Part shown: positions 9,201-16,495 of the stretch, piece after piece
Layout: the number at the start of each line of letters is the position of its first letter
Position numbering within the stretch: position 1 is the stretch's first letter
Assembly: GCF_017901175.1 (NCBI RefSeq)
Contig: NZ_CP072793.1
Location: 1,736,001 to 1,800,000 of the forward strand
DNA length: 64,000 bases
DNA from: Thiothrix unzii
Lineage (GTDB): Bacteria > Pseudomonadota > Gammaproteobacteria > Thiotrichales > Thiotrichaceae
Direction: 5' to 3'
The notes under the pieces: generated by a model
The model's database searches: none
What the model saw: the letters and a program-made list of their open reading frames with translations, nothing else
Told to the model about the DNA's origin: nothing
Program-made: the position numbers and the translations under genes

Positions 9201-9336
9201 GGAAACCCTCACGGAATTGCTGCATTCGGCGGCAGATATTTTACGGCGGATGTATACCGGGAATGGGCAGACTTACGCCATTCACCTGCTCGCCTTTGTG
9301 ATTATCGTCTACCTGTTGTGGATGGGGGGCTTGTGA
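6190..9336 (+). CDS. Fused double MrpD/NuoM-type proton-translocating subunit (MbxH-H' like)
   Basis: This 1,048-residue membrane protein joins two antiporter-like channels end to end. The first unit (about 1-470) has VFMELVVISTGG (helix-5 glutamate), ELKPFPANGWG (helix-7 lysine region) and DNDRRLLGYSSIAQVG. The second (about 510-1000) has FAAWELLTVGS, MTKTAAVGVHIWLPGAHAE and EDAKRLLAYSSIGQMGY. Both keep the charged residues used for proton movement in NuoL/M/N. A NuoM-type subunit is normally ~480-500 residues. Archaeal mbx has two adjacent genes, H and H'; here they are one polypeptide. ATG at 6190 is used, but ATG at 6205 is equally possible because this end overlaps mrpC. Its stop overlaps the next start (ATGA). 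Confidence 0.92.
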   Translation: MQGFEMVSPLYIIAVGLGAAFLLGLLPEKWQRAAYGVTLLALALMGWIAGSWLWAFALQGAVPVEIFTAGTQPPFAINFRVGLAEASLALLMALTGLHAALYMRDTLFKQGRRAMAVLLIFVMATCGVIFTRDLFNLFVFMELVVISTGGLVLLSADRRALGAGLKYLIVSQLVSILMLVGMVFAYHATGTLNIDGMAAAQADLFKGGALAFFLMLMAVLAELKPFPANGWGLDIYESAHPAFAALFSAATGAATVYAADKLLLIGGAQWLPLASAIGIVTFVVANIFALVQDNDRRLLGYSSIAQVGLILTVIGQRDLLGEQYYFVAGGILLAHAVAKAGLFWLSGLVAARGLSDWAALRGHPVLVFAFVTFIALLVGLPPFPGFYAKWELAHALAANGQLWLLGLILFGALLEAAYLFRWFGYVLKREQPQAGLLLQAIKEDVALSAAVVAWLLAYLWGELSGHGNLLHAIPLLFALLFLPLDWLPAKLKNGLAIAGLVGWFYLHYPSYDALQLIFAAVMLPGGAIILLASFQTQQRRVGFYPAAMLMFAGLAMLIEAKTSFAFFAAWELLTVGSYFLILRGKHSEPHALSYIVFSLGGAFLMLAGFALAAQGVPDFKIAALAQVAEPFAPWVFALLAMGFMTKTAAVGVHIWLPGAHAEAETDVSPLVSGILLKAGLFGLFVLLMTMGKQQLYGVELTHVMLWIGAISALIGNLLAIFQEDAKRLLAYSSIGQMGYALFGLAMMNHLGWLMALMFVINHYIYKSMLFLSVGGVAKRTGTRDMYRMGGLITLMPLSFIATMIGIIAVSGVPPLSGFGGRWIFYNAIMTAEYRLPMVIIFLAGPIAFLYLFRLIHTIFLGQLKDELRTVKEAPFWIVLPQMIFVVALLVFALIPGMALRHVDAYLAPFFGGQNGLDWAGLTITSEFGYWSPVSIMLVIGVIFATLFAWLLFVNRRAQPVKQFNIVFAGERPFRPETTHFAWNFFAPYRKALGFLTQPLVTIFWETLTELLHSAADILRRMYTGNGQTYAIHLLAFVIIVYLLWMGGL

Positions 9337-10241
9337 TGGAATTTGAATGGATGAGAATCCCCTGGGCGTTGCTGACATTGTTTATTGTCATCAACTACGG
9401 TTTGCTAATGACGGCTTTGGTGCAAAAAATCGGCGCACGGGTGGGGCGGCGGCATGGTATCCCCATTTGGCAGAATTACATTGATATGCTGAAGAACTAT
9501 GCGCTGCGTACCTCCATTACCCACGGGGTGATGTTCTATCTGGGGCCGGTGTTCCGGCTGTCCGGCGGGGTGGGCTTGTTGCTGTTTGTGCCGAGCATTT
9601 ACGGTTCGGAGATGTTCGCCAACTTTTCGTTTGCAGGCGATTTGATCCTCGCGCTGTATTTTGTGTTCTTTGGCACGCTGGGCATGGCATTGGGCGCGGC
9701 GGAAAGCGGGCATCCTTATTCCGCTATTGGCATTACACGTGGCTTGTCGCAGATGACGGCGGCGGAATTGCCGTTTGCGCTGGCGGTGTTTGCGGTGGCC
9801 TTGCAATACCAGACACTTTCCGTGACCGAAATTGTAGCGGCACAACAAGGTGGGGTGTTGCACTGGACATTGTTTACCAATCCGTTAGCGGTGGCAGCGG
9901 CGATGATGTCGTTCCTCGGTTCGATGATGCGCCCGCCGTTTGACGTGGTACTTGCGCCGCAGGAAATCCCCATTGGCCCGCCGACCGAATACCATTCCTC
10001 GTTTCTGGCGATGATGCAGACCAACCGGGCATTGTTCCCGGTCGCCAAGATCGTGGTGTACATGAACCTGTTCTTTGGCGGGGCAGGAAGCTGGCCGGAA
10101 TTTTTCCTCAAGGTATTCCTGATTTACATGGTGTCGGCGTTTGTCGGGGTGGTATTCCCGCGTTTCCGGGTGGAACAGTCGATCCGCTGGTTTTTAATCT
10201 GGGCAGTGCCGTTGGGCATCCTCGCCGTGGTACTGGTGTAA
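9336..10241 (+). CDS. NuoH-like membrane anchor subunit (MbxM-like)
   Basis: The 301-residue protein belongs to the complex I subunit 1/HyfC/EchB family, which ties the hydrophilic arm to the membrane. Signs are several hydrophobic helices, LGMALGAAESGHPYSAIGITRGL, and RPPFDVVLAPQEIPIGPPTEY, the conserved cytoplasmic loop (each seen in part). I chose the ATG at 9336 that overlaps the preceding TGA, rather than an upstream in-frame ATG inside the previous gene; ATG at 9351 is also possible. It lies 4 bp before the NuoB-like gene. Confidence 0.92.
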   Translation: MEFEWMRIPWALLTLFIVINYGLLMTALVQKIGARVGRRHGIPIWQNYIDMLKNYALRTSITHGVMFYLGPVFRLSGGVGLLLFVPSIYGSEMFANFSFAGDLILALYFVFFGTLGMALGAAESGHPYSAIGITRGLSQMTAAELPFALAVFAVALQYQTLSVTEIVAAQQGGVLHWTLFTNPLAVAAAMMSFLGSMMRPPFDVVLAPQEIPIGPPTEYHSSFLAMMQTNRALFPVAKIVVYMNLFFGGAGSWPEFFLKVFLIYMVSAFVGVVFPRFRVEQSIRWFLIWAVPLGILAVVLV

Positions 10242-10245
10242 TGAC

Positions 10246-10887
10246 ATGAAAGAAGAATTACTCAAACGCATCGTTAAAACGCCGGATGGTCAGGAAATCG
10301 AAATTGACCCGCTGCGCGATTATTACTGCGAAGCAGGCCCCACGGTACAACCGCCTGCTTACACCGCGATTATTGAAAAGCTGTTCAACTGGGCGCGTTC
10401 CGAATCGCTGTGGATTCTGGGCTTTGGCACGGGTTGCGGAGCCATCGAAATGCGCCCGCTAATGACACCGCGTTTCGACGCTTACCGTTATGGCATTCAG
10501 TGGCGGCCTACCCCGCGCCAGTCCAACCTGTTTGTTATTTCTGGCTATTTGTCGGTGAAAACCCTCAAGCGCGTGATCCGCTCCTACGAGCAGATGCAAG
10601 GGCCGAAATACGTGGTGGGGTTAGGGTCTTGCACCATTAACGGCGGCATGTACTGGGATTCCTACAATACCATCAAGCGGCTGGATGATTATTTGCCAGT
10701 GGATGTGTATATCGCGGGCTGTATGCCGCGCCCGGAAGCCTTGCTGGCAGGGTTTGAGGAACTGAAAAAAATCATCCGCGCTGGCAAAGCCGAAGGCGCG
10801 AACCAATACGCCGCCAACTTTGACTGGTACAAAGCCAACCAGAAAAGCGTCATCCACGACTGGGACATGCCGGACTATAACTGGTGA
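10246..10887 (+). CDS. NuoB-like iron-sulfur subunit (MbxJ-like), atypical N2 site
   Basis: The 213-residue protein is homologous to NuoB and the [NiFe]-hydrogenase small subunit, which hold the terminal [4Fe-4S] cluster (N2/proximal). It has FGTGCGAIEMRP, RPTPRQSNLFVISG, GLGSCTINGG and IAGCMPRPEALL. The likely ligands are C64, C129 and C159, with the same spacing as in NuoB. The tandem CC of complex I is C64-G65 here, so the usual second cysteine is missing; C28 is a further cysteine that could contribute. It overlaps the NuoC-like gene by 4 bp. The C-terminal 30 residues are polar. Confidence 0.92.
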   Translation: MKEELLKRIVKTPDGQEIEIDPLRDYYCEAGPTVQPPAYTAIIEKLFNWARSESLWILGFGTGCGAIEMRPLMTPRFDAYRYGIQWRPTPRQSNLFVISGYLSVKTLKRVIRSYEQMQGPKYVVGLGSCTINGGMYWDSYNTIKRLDDYLPVDVYIAGCMPRPEALLAGFEELKKIIRAGKAEGANQYAANFDWYKANQKSVIHDWDMPDYNW

Positions 10888-11429
10888 GCATTATGCAGCA
10901 ACTTTACGACACCCTCACACAACGTTTCTCACTGGGCGAATTCACCCGGCAACGCGCCGACCTCGCCTTTATCACGGTGGAAGCGGTACGCCTGCACGCC
11001 CTGTTACGGCATTTGCGTGATCAGGAAGGTTTCACCCATCTGGTGCTGTTAACGGCAGTGGATTGGCTGGAAGACGGGCAATTTCAGCTCACTTACCTGC
11101 TGAACAATCGCAGCAAGTGTCAGGATTTGGGTTTGCGGGTACTGATTGCCCGCGACAATGCCAGCATGGAAAGCATCCACGACCTGTGGGCAGCCGCAGC
11201 GACCTACCAACGTGAATTGCGCGAAATGTTCGGTATCGACTTCCCCGGTAGCCCACGCCTGATGGACGATTTCATTCTGGAAGGCTGGAACGCCGCCCCA
11301 CCCTACCGCCGTGATTTCGACACCCTCGAATACGCACGCGCCACCTACCGCGAACGCCCAGGGCGCGAAACCCGTGACCCGGCGGCGCACATGAAACAAC
11401 AACTGTACGGGGACAAAGGCGATGTTTGA
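10884..11429 (+). CDS. NuoC-like subunit (MbxK-like)
   Basis: The 181-residue soluble subunit matches the NuoC/30-kDa family: LVLLTAVDWLEDGQFQLTYLLNN, then TYQRELREMFGIDFPGSPRL, the diagnostic EMFGI motif (each seen in part), and a C-terminal RRDFDTLEY. It has no cofactor of its own and helps assemble the NuoD-like subunit. The start at 10884 (GTGAGCATTATGCAG region) overlaps the NuoB-like stop by 4 bp; ATG at 10893 is an alternative start. It overlaps the next gene by 8 bp. Confidence 0.92.
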   Translation: MSIMQQLYDTLTQRFSLGEFTRQRADLAFITVEAVRLHALLRHLRDQEGFTHLVLLTAVDWLEDGQFQLTYLLNNRSKCQDLGLRVLIARDNASMESIHDLWAAAATYQRELREMFGIDFPGSPRLMDDFILEGWNAAPPYRRDFDTLEYARATYRERPGRETRDPAAHMKQQLYGDKGDV

Positions 11430-12594
11430 GTTAGACCGCAGCCAGTACCCGCAGAAAAAAGCCGACGGCACACTGGACATTGACCTCACTTCCGGCAAAT
11501 ACCTGAAACTGTGGCAAGGCCCGCAACACCCCGGCATTACCGGCAATATGGCGATTGAACTGACCGTGTGCGGCGACGAAGTGGTGGACGCCACCACCCA
11601 CGTTGGCTATTTGCATCGCGGCTTTGAAAAGCTGATGGAACGCCGCACTTTCATGCAGTGCTTCCCGATTGTGTGCCGCATTTGCGTCCCCGAACCCGAT
11701 TTCAACGAATACTGCTACGCCGCTGCCGTCGAAGAACTCGCCGGGTTGGAAATCCCCGAACTGGCGCACTGGATTCGTACCCTGATTCTGGAAATGGGGC
11801 GCGTCAACAGCTACCTGATGTACCTCGGCGGGCAAGCCGGTGCCTTCGGGCAAGGCGTGATCGGGCAATGGACAACGTATGTGCGTGACCTGATGCTCGA
11901 CCGCTTCGAGGAACTGACTGGCGCACGTATTTACCACATGTTTATTATCCCCGGCGGAGTGCGCGATAACCTGCCAGACGGGTTTGCGGGGCGCATGGAA
12001 GAAACCTTGCGCGAAATCGAAAGCGTGCTGGCGGATGTGGATCGGGTCATGTTCCACAATGCCGTGTTCAAGAAACGTGCGGTCGGCGTGGGCGTGATTG
12101 ACACCGCATGGTTGGACAGTTACGGCATTACCGGCCCGAATGCCCGCGCTGCCGGAGTCGCCAAAGACGTGCGCAAAGACCAACCTTATCTGGTTTACCC
12201 CGAACTGGAATTTGAGGCGGTGACGGGCAAGGATTCCGACATTTACACCCGTGCGGATGTACGCCGCCGTGACTTGTTACTGTCGCTGGATCTGATCCGG
12301 CAAATCTTGGCGAAAATGCCCAAAACGGGTGCGGTGATGACCAAGTTGCCCAATGTGTTGCACTGGAAAATTCCGCGCGGTGAAACCTATGTCCGTGGCG
12401 AATGTTCACGCGGCGAATACGGTTATTACCTCGTCACCGATGGCAGCGGATACCCGCGCCGGGTGAATGTGCGCGGGCCGTCTTACACGCATTCGATTGC
12501 GCTGTTTGAACGCATGGTCATCAACGCCAATATTTCTGATGTTGCCGCTTTGCTGGTGTCGCTGCACACCTACCCGCCGGAGATCGAACGATGA
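11422..12594 (+). CDS. NuoD-like/hydrogenase large-subunit-like protein without a NiFe site (MbxL-like)
   Basis: The 390-residue subunit is homologous to NuoD and the [NiFe]-hydrogenase large subunit. GPQHPGITGN near residue 33, THVGYLHRGFEKLMERR, and GGVRDNLPDG are family features. One CxxC remains (CRIC, C85-C88), at the place of the N-terminal metal-binding pair of hydrogenases. The C-terminal pair is absent: the protein ends in HTYPPEIER. It should therefore not bind NiFe or make hydrogen. A quinone, polysulfide or other acceptor site is more likely, by analogy with Mbx/Mbs and complex I. It overlaps neighbours by 8 bp and 4 bp. Confidence 0.92.
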   Translation: MFELDRSQYPQKKADGTLDIDLTSGKYLKLWQGPQHPGITGNMAIELTVCGDEVVDATTHVGYLHRGFEKLMERRTFMQCFPIVCRICVPEPDFNEYCYAAAVEELAGLEIPELAHWIRTLILEMGRVNSYLMYLGGQAGAFGQGVIGQWTTYVRDLMLDRFEELTGARIYHMFIIPGGVRDNLPDGFAGRMEETLREIESVLADVDRVMFHNAVFKKRAVGVGVIDTAWLDSYGITGPNARAAGVAKDVRKDQPYLVYPELEFEAVTGKDSDIYTRADVRRRDLLLSLDLIRQILAKMPKTGAVMTKLPNVLHWKIPRGETYVRGECSRGEYGYYLVTDGSGYPRRVNVRGPSYTHSIALFERMVINANISDVAALLVSLHTYPPEIER

Positions 12595-14393
12595 GTATCA
12601 GTGACGTACTGTCCCCGTTTACCGCTTGGAAAAACCTGTTCCGCGACCCGGTAACGATCAAAGACCCGCTCAATGAACGCCCCGGTGCGGCGCGTTATCG
12701 CGGCTTCCACAAGAATGACATGGACAAGTGCATCGGCTGCGGAACCTGCGAAACGATTTGCCAAAACGGTGCTATTGACATGCTGCCGGTGGAAGGCATT
12801 CCGGCGGTGCAAGGTGATTCCGGCTTGCGCCCGCGCATCGACTACGGGCGTTGCTGCTGGTGTGCGCTGTGTGTAGACGTGTGCATGACCGGCTCACTCA
12901 CCATGTCCAATGAATACAAATGGGTAGAAAGCGACCCCGACTTGTTTCGCTTTACCCCCGGCGTGGACAAAAAATATTGGGACAATGCCGAACTCGGCTA
13001 CCAGCGTCATGATGAAAAGCATCTGATGCCCGTGGCACGCGAAGAAATGCCGGAATTGCACCCGGAAGCGCGGCTCGATTCGTTTGTTGAAATCGTTCAC
13101 GGTTACAGCATCGAACAGGCCAGACTGGAAGCCGACCGTTGCGTGTCTTGCGGGCTGTGCATTGCCACCTGCCCGGCGCACATGGCGATTCCCGATTACA
13201 TCAAAGCGGTGCGGGACGGCGATTACGAACGCGGTGTGCAATTGCTGTACGCAACCAACCCGTTTTCGCAAGTGTGCGGGCGGGTGTGTACTCACCGTTG
13301 CGAAGATTCCTGCGCCGCACGGCACGAAGGCGACCCGATTGCCATCCGCTGGCTCAAACGCCACATCATTGATCAAGTACCGCAAGAAAAAGTCATTGAA
13401 TTGATTGGCAAACCGGCAGCACCGACAGGCAAGCAAGTTGCCATTATTGGGGCGGGGCCTGCGGGTCTGACGGCGGCGTTTGATCTTGCTCGTTTGGGTC
13501 ACGCGGTCACGGTTTATGAAGCGCAAGCGGCTGGCGGCGGCATGACGCGCTACGGCATCCCCGAATACCGTTTGCCTTACGACGCGCTGGACAAGGATAT
13601 TGCCGTGATCACCGCGATGGGTGTGGATATCAAGTACAACCAGCGGGTCGGCACGGACATTGCCATGCAGCAACTGCAAAGCGATTATGACGCAGTAGTG
13701 CTGGCAATCGGCTTGCATCAAGGGCGTTCCACCCGCATTCCCGGTTCCGATCATCCGCAAGTACGCAAAGCGGTTGACCTGTTGCGCCAGATTACCGCTG
13801 GCGAAACCATTGACGTACCTAAATCCCTAGTCGTGATTGGCGGCGGCAACGTGGCGATGGACATTGCCCGCAGCATGGCACGCCTGCAATTGCAGCAATA
13901 CGGCGAAATCCGTGTGACCCTGACCGCATTGGAAGACAAAGCGCATTTCCTCGCCGATCCGGTGGAAATCAAGGAATCGCTGGAAGAGCAAATCAACATC
14001 CTCGACAGCCGTGGCCCACAAGCCTGCGTGATCGACGACAACGGCAAACTGCTTGGGCTAAAAACCTGGAAAGTCTTGTCGATATTCGATGCAGAACGCC
14101 GCTTCGCCCCAAAATACGACCCGGCAGACGAGCAACTCCACGAAGGTGAAATGATCGTCGAAGCCATCGGTCAAATGGCTGATGTCAGCCTGCTGGGTGA
14201 CGCACTCACCGAACGGCTGGAATGGAACCGTGGACGCATCCAGATTGACCCGAACGGACGCACTTCAGAAAGCTGGTTATGGTCAGCAGGTGATTGCGTC
14301 AAAGGCCCCGATGTCATCAACGCCGTTGCCGACGGACACCGTGTCGCCACCAGCATCCACCGCGCCCTTACCCCACAGGAGGCAACCGCATGA
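12591..14393 (+). CDS. NuoI-like ferredoxin fused to GltD/NfnL-like NAD(P)H flavoprotein
   Basis: This 600-residue fusion has three parts. Residues 1-110 are NuoI/MbxN-like with two [4Fe-4S] motifs (C47-C50-C53-C57 and C88-C91-C94-C98). Residues ~170-260 are the GltD-type iron-sulfur domain (C184-C187-C190-C194, then CGRVCTHRCEDSC, C229-C241). Residues ~280-600 are a two-dinucleotide flavoprotein: FAD site GAGPAGLTAA (287-296), NAD(P) site IGGGNVAMDIAR (416-427), and AGDCVKGPD with ADGHRVA at the C-terminus. The flavoprotein part resembles GltD and the NfnL/B subunit of NADH-dependent ferredoxin:NADP oxidoreductase. It would feed electrons from NAD(P)H, or return them, directly through four clusters to the NuoB-like subunit. 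Its stop overlaps the rubrerythrin start (ATGA). Confidence 0.93.
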   Translation: MSISDVLSPFTAWKNLFRDPVTIKDPLNERPGAARYRGFHKNDMDKCIGCGTCETICQNGAIDMLPVEGIPAVQGDSGLRPRIDYGRCCWCALCVDVCMTGSLTMSNEYKWVESDPDLFRFTPGVDKKYWDNAELGYQRHDEKHLMPVAREEMPELHPEARLDSFVEIVHGYSIEQARLEADRCVSCGLCIATCPAHMAIPDYIKAVRDGDYERGVQLLYATNPFSQVCGRVCTHRCEDSCAARHEGDPIAIRWLKRHIIDQVPQEKVIELIGKPAAPTGKQVAIIGAGPAGLTAAFDLARLGHAVTVYEAQAAGGGMTRYGIPEYRLPYDALDKDIAVITAMGVDIKYNQRVGTDIAMQQLQSDYDAVVLAIGLHQGRSTRIPGSDHPQVRKAVDLLRQITAGETIDVPKSLVVIGGGNVAMDIARSMARLQLQQYGEIRVTLTALEDKAHFLADPVEIKESLEEQINILDSRGPQACVIDDNGKLLGLKTWKVLSIFDAERRFAPKYDPADEQLHEGEMIVEAIGQMADVSLLGDALTERLEWNRGRIQIDPNGRTSESWLWSAGDCVKGPDVINAVADGHRVATSIHRALTPQEATA

Positions 14394-14884
14394 GCGAAGC
14401 CAGCATCCAACGGCTGCAAAGCAAAACCACCCTCAAGGAAATCCTAGCAGTGGCGACCGAGTTTGAACGCACTGCCCGAGATTTTTACACCGACCTGATC
14501 CCCAAGGTACACAAAAGTATCCGCTATCTGGTGGAAGAACTCGCGGCGGAGGAACAAGGCCATTACGACCTGTTTACCCAAATGGCAGCGCGTGACGATC
14601 TGGAACAGCAACTCAAAGCCGAAGTGGAACGGCCTGCCAGTGACCACAAGTTTTCCGACTGCATCCACCTGCCCGACCTTGGCGAACAGCCGGACGATCA
14701 GGCAGTGTTACAATATGCCTTGCGGCGCGAACACGCGGCGATGGAGCAATACCACGCCTTGGCGCAAGGCACGGAAGCGGGGCCGATTCACGACCTGTTC
14801 CTGTACCTTGCGAATGAAGAAACCAAGCATAAAAATGAGCTGGAGAAGTTGTACTACGCGACGGTGCATAGTGGTGGGGTTTGA
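14390..14884 (+). CDS. Rubrerythrin/ferritin-like di-iron protein
   Basis: The 164-residue four-helix protein has the di-iron ligand pattern of rubrerythrin-like ferritins: EFERTARDFY (helix 1 Glu), EELAAEEQGHYDLF (ExxH), RREHAAMEQY, and ANEETKHKNELE (ExxH). There is no C-terminal rubredoxin domain. The start at 14390 was chosen because it follows ACAGGAGG and overlaps the previous stop by 4 bp; the frame extends further upstream but only inside the preceding gene. Co-translation with the redox complex suggests peroxide or oxygen protection of its iron-sulfur clusters, which is inference. Confidence 0.88.
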   Translation: MSEASIQRLQSKTTLKEILAVATEFERTARDFYTDLIPKVHKSIRYLVEELAAEEQGHYDLFTQMAARDDLEQQLKAEVERPASDHKFSDCIHLPDLGEQPDDQAVLQYALRREHAAMEQYHALAQGTEAGPIHDLFLYLANEETKHKNELEKLYYATVHSGGV

Positions 14885-14905
14885 GACATCAAGCGGCGTG
14901 GCAAC

Positions 14906-15121
14906 TCAGTGTTGCACCATCGGTGTAATGCCGGTCTGCCGCCCTTGCTTGTCATAGCTGTATAACAATGCGCCTTTTTGCACGCTAATGCTGTGCTCGT
15001 TATAAGCCTTCAGACCATCAGTGGGTAAACGACCGGGGGCTGAAATGGAGGTCACTGCTTCGCCATTTTGGTCATAAATGTAAATCAATGTACCGCGCTG
15101 CACGGCTTTGCTGATCGCCAT
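14906..15121 (-). CDS. Small protein with two internal repeats, unknown function
   Basis: The 71-residue protein begins MAISKAVQRGTLIYIYDQNG. The segment RGTLIYIYDQNGEAVTSI is echoed later by KGALLYSYDKQGRQTGIT, so the protein looks like two copies of a beta-hairpin unit. I do not recognise the family. A good ribosome site (AAGGAGA) lies 7 bases before the ATG. It has no signal peptide or membrane segment. An FNR-type box lies about 90 bp upstream, which suggests control by oxygen. It converges with the rubrerythrin gene, 21 bp apart. Confidence 0.7.
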   Translation of the reverse strand: MAISKAVQRGTLIYIYDQNGEAVTSISAPGRLPTDGLKAYNEHSISVQKGALLYSYDKQGRQTGITPMVQH

Positions 15122-15212
15122 ATTGTATCTCCTTATGTGGTGTAATCATTTCGTTAATATTTTCGGTCATTCTATCTCTCTTGGTAGGGTATCATATAAC
15201 CCTTCTTGGTAT

Positions 15213-15226
15213 TTGACTTAGGTCAA
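15213..15226. promoter_or_regulatory. FNR/ANR-type binding site
   Basis: TTGACTTAGGTCAA is a perfect inverted repeat (TTGAC-N4-GTCAA) close to the FNR/ANR consensus TTGAT-N4-ATCAA. It sits in the divergent region between the 71-residue gene and the YceI gene. A TATGAT -10-like hexamer for the minus-strand gene lies at 15196-15191, slightly closer than an ideal class II spacing. Confidence 0.5.
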
Positions 15227-15342
15227 GCGAAGTTCACCCCAAAGAAAATTTCCATGTTATTACCGCAGTATATCCGACCAACAGTATCGTTCAGTTAAGC
15301 TACCGTAGAACCAATATTAACCATTATGGGGAAAAACAAATC

Positions 15343-15942
15343 ATGCAACATACCTTACCATTTATCTGCAACACCGTTCTCAGCTTCGCCTTGCTCTCTG
15401 GTACAGCAATGGCTGATTGGGCACTCAATAATCAGCAATCTGCACTGTATTTCGTCTCTATCAAGAAAGATCACATTGCCGAAACCCACACTTTCAAAAC
15501 CCTGTCTGGTGGAATTACCAAAGCTGGGCAAGGTTCTTTGAACATTGATTTGGCAAGCGTAAGCACCAATATCGACATACGCGATCAACGAATGCGCGAA
15601 CAATTGTTCGATACCAAAAAGTTTGCTATGGCAAGCGTTAGTGTGGACTTGAGCAAAACTGGCGTAAAACCGGGCATCCAAACCGTTAACGTCACTTTGG
15701 ATTTGCATGGCGTGAAAAAGGAAATACCTGCCACTGTTGCCATCACCGAAGTCGGCAACATTGTGCAAGTGACTACCGTTGCGCCGATTGTGTTGAATGC
15801 GGCGGATTTTGACCTAGCCGCTGGCCTGACTGCCTTGCGTGAAATTGCGGGACTCACCAGCATTAGCAATGCTGTGCCTGTCACCTTTTTCCTGAGTTTT
15901 GTGAAACAAGCTGAGGCTAACGTGCCGCCAAACCCTGCGTAA
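15343..15942 (+). CDS. YceI-family periplasmic protein
   Basis: The 199-residue protein has a signal peptide (hydrophobic FICNTVLSFALLSG, then a cleavage site near AMA-DW) and the YceI lipid-binding beta-barrel pattern: DHIAETHTFKTLSGGI, DIRDQRMREQLFDTKKFAMA, VNVTLDLHGVKKEIP (each seen in part). YceI proteins bind polyisoprenoids or other amphiphiles in the periplasm, and some act in base or stress responses; the ligand here is unknown. ATG at 15343 is preferred, being just before the signal sequence. Its 3' end overlaps the convergent pqiC gene by 26 bp. Confidence 0.9.
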   Translation: MQHTLPFICNTVLSFALLSGTAMADWALNNQQSALYFVSIKKDHIAETHTFKTLSGGITKAGQGSLNIDLASVSTNIDIRDQRMREQLFDTKKFAMASVSVDLSKTGVKPGIQTVNVTLDLHGVKKEIPATVAITEVGNIVQVTTVAPIVLNAADFDLAAGLTALREIAGLTSISNAVPVTFFLSFVKQAEANVPPNPA

Positions 15943-16495
15943 TCTGATCAGCCAAATCCGCCAGCAAACCGCTTTGCGCCTTGACTAACCCTGTCACCCC
16001 CGCTTCAGGGGTTTGGCGGGTCAGCGTCACTGGCTCGCCGCTCAAGATTTTTCCATCACCCGCCTGAAGCTGCCACATCCCACGCAACCAAGCCTTACCC
16101 CCCGGCGTACCATCAAACTGATCCAATTTAACCACCACCTGATATTGCGGCGTTTGGCTAAGTTCCCAAGGCACGCTTTGCACCCGTGTGGCAGGCAAAC
16201 GGCTTTGCAACTGTTGAGCTAAGGTGCGCAGGAATTCGTCTTCCAACTGCCCGCCCCATAAGTGCGTGTCGGATACCTCCAAAGTCGTCGCATCTTTGCG
16301 AATCACCATGCCCTCTCGATCCAGCAAGGTTGGCAGGGTAATCGGCCCCACCCCCACGCTCTTGATGGGCTTAGTCATCACAACCGCTTGCGCATTGCCG
16401 CTCGGCGTTGACAGGGTGTGATATTGGGTCGGCGTACTGGAGCAGGCACTCAATATCACCACCATCCACAAACTCAGCCATTGTTTCATTATCAC
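15917..16495 (-). CDS. pqiC: PqiC-type outer-membrane lipoprotein
   Basis: The 192-residue lipoprotein has a lipobox LSACSS after a short signal sequence (MKQWLSLWMVVILSAC). Its body matches the ABC-type transport auxiliary/PqiC family: VGVGPITLPTLLDREGMVIR and WGGQLEDEFLRTLAQQL. PqiC anchors the PqiB tunnel at the outer membrane in the Pqi phospholipid transport system. The start overlaps the pqiB stop by 4 bp, completing pqiA-pqiB-pqiC. Its 3' end runs 26 bp into the convergent yceI-like gene. Confidence 0.92.
   Translation of the reverse strand: MIMKQWLSLWMVVILSACSSTPTQYHTLSTPSGNAQAVVMTKPIKSVGVGPITLPTLLDREGMVIRKDATTLEVSDTHLWGGQLEDEFLRTLAQQLQSRLPATRVQSVPWELSQTPQYQVVVKLDQFDGTPGGKAWLRGMWQLQAGDGKILSGEPVTLTRQTPEAGVTGLVKAQSGLLADLADQITQGLAAR

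Noticed and set aside
11422-12594. [NiFe]-hydrogenase (hydrogen-evolving Mbh) interpretation of the operon
   Set aside because: The NuoD-like subunit lacks the C-terminal CxxC needed for NiFe binding, and no hydrogenase maturation genes are present in the window.
12591-14393. Glutamate synthase small subunit (gltD)
   Set aside because: The GltD-like part is fused to a NuoI-like ferredoxin and lies in a respiratory operon; no gltB is adjacent.
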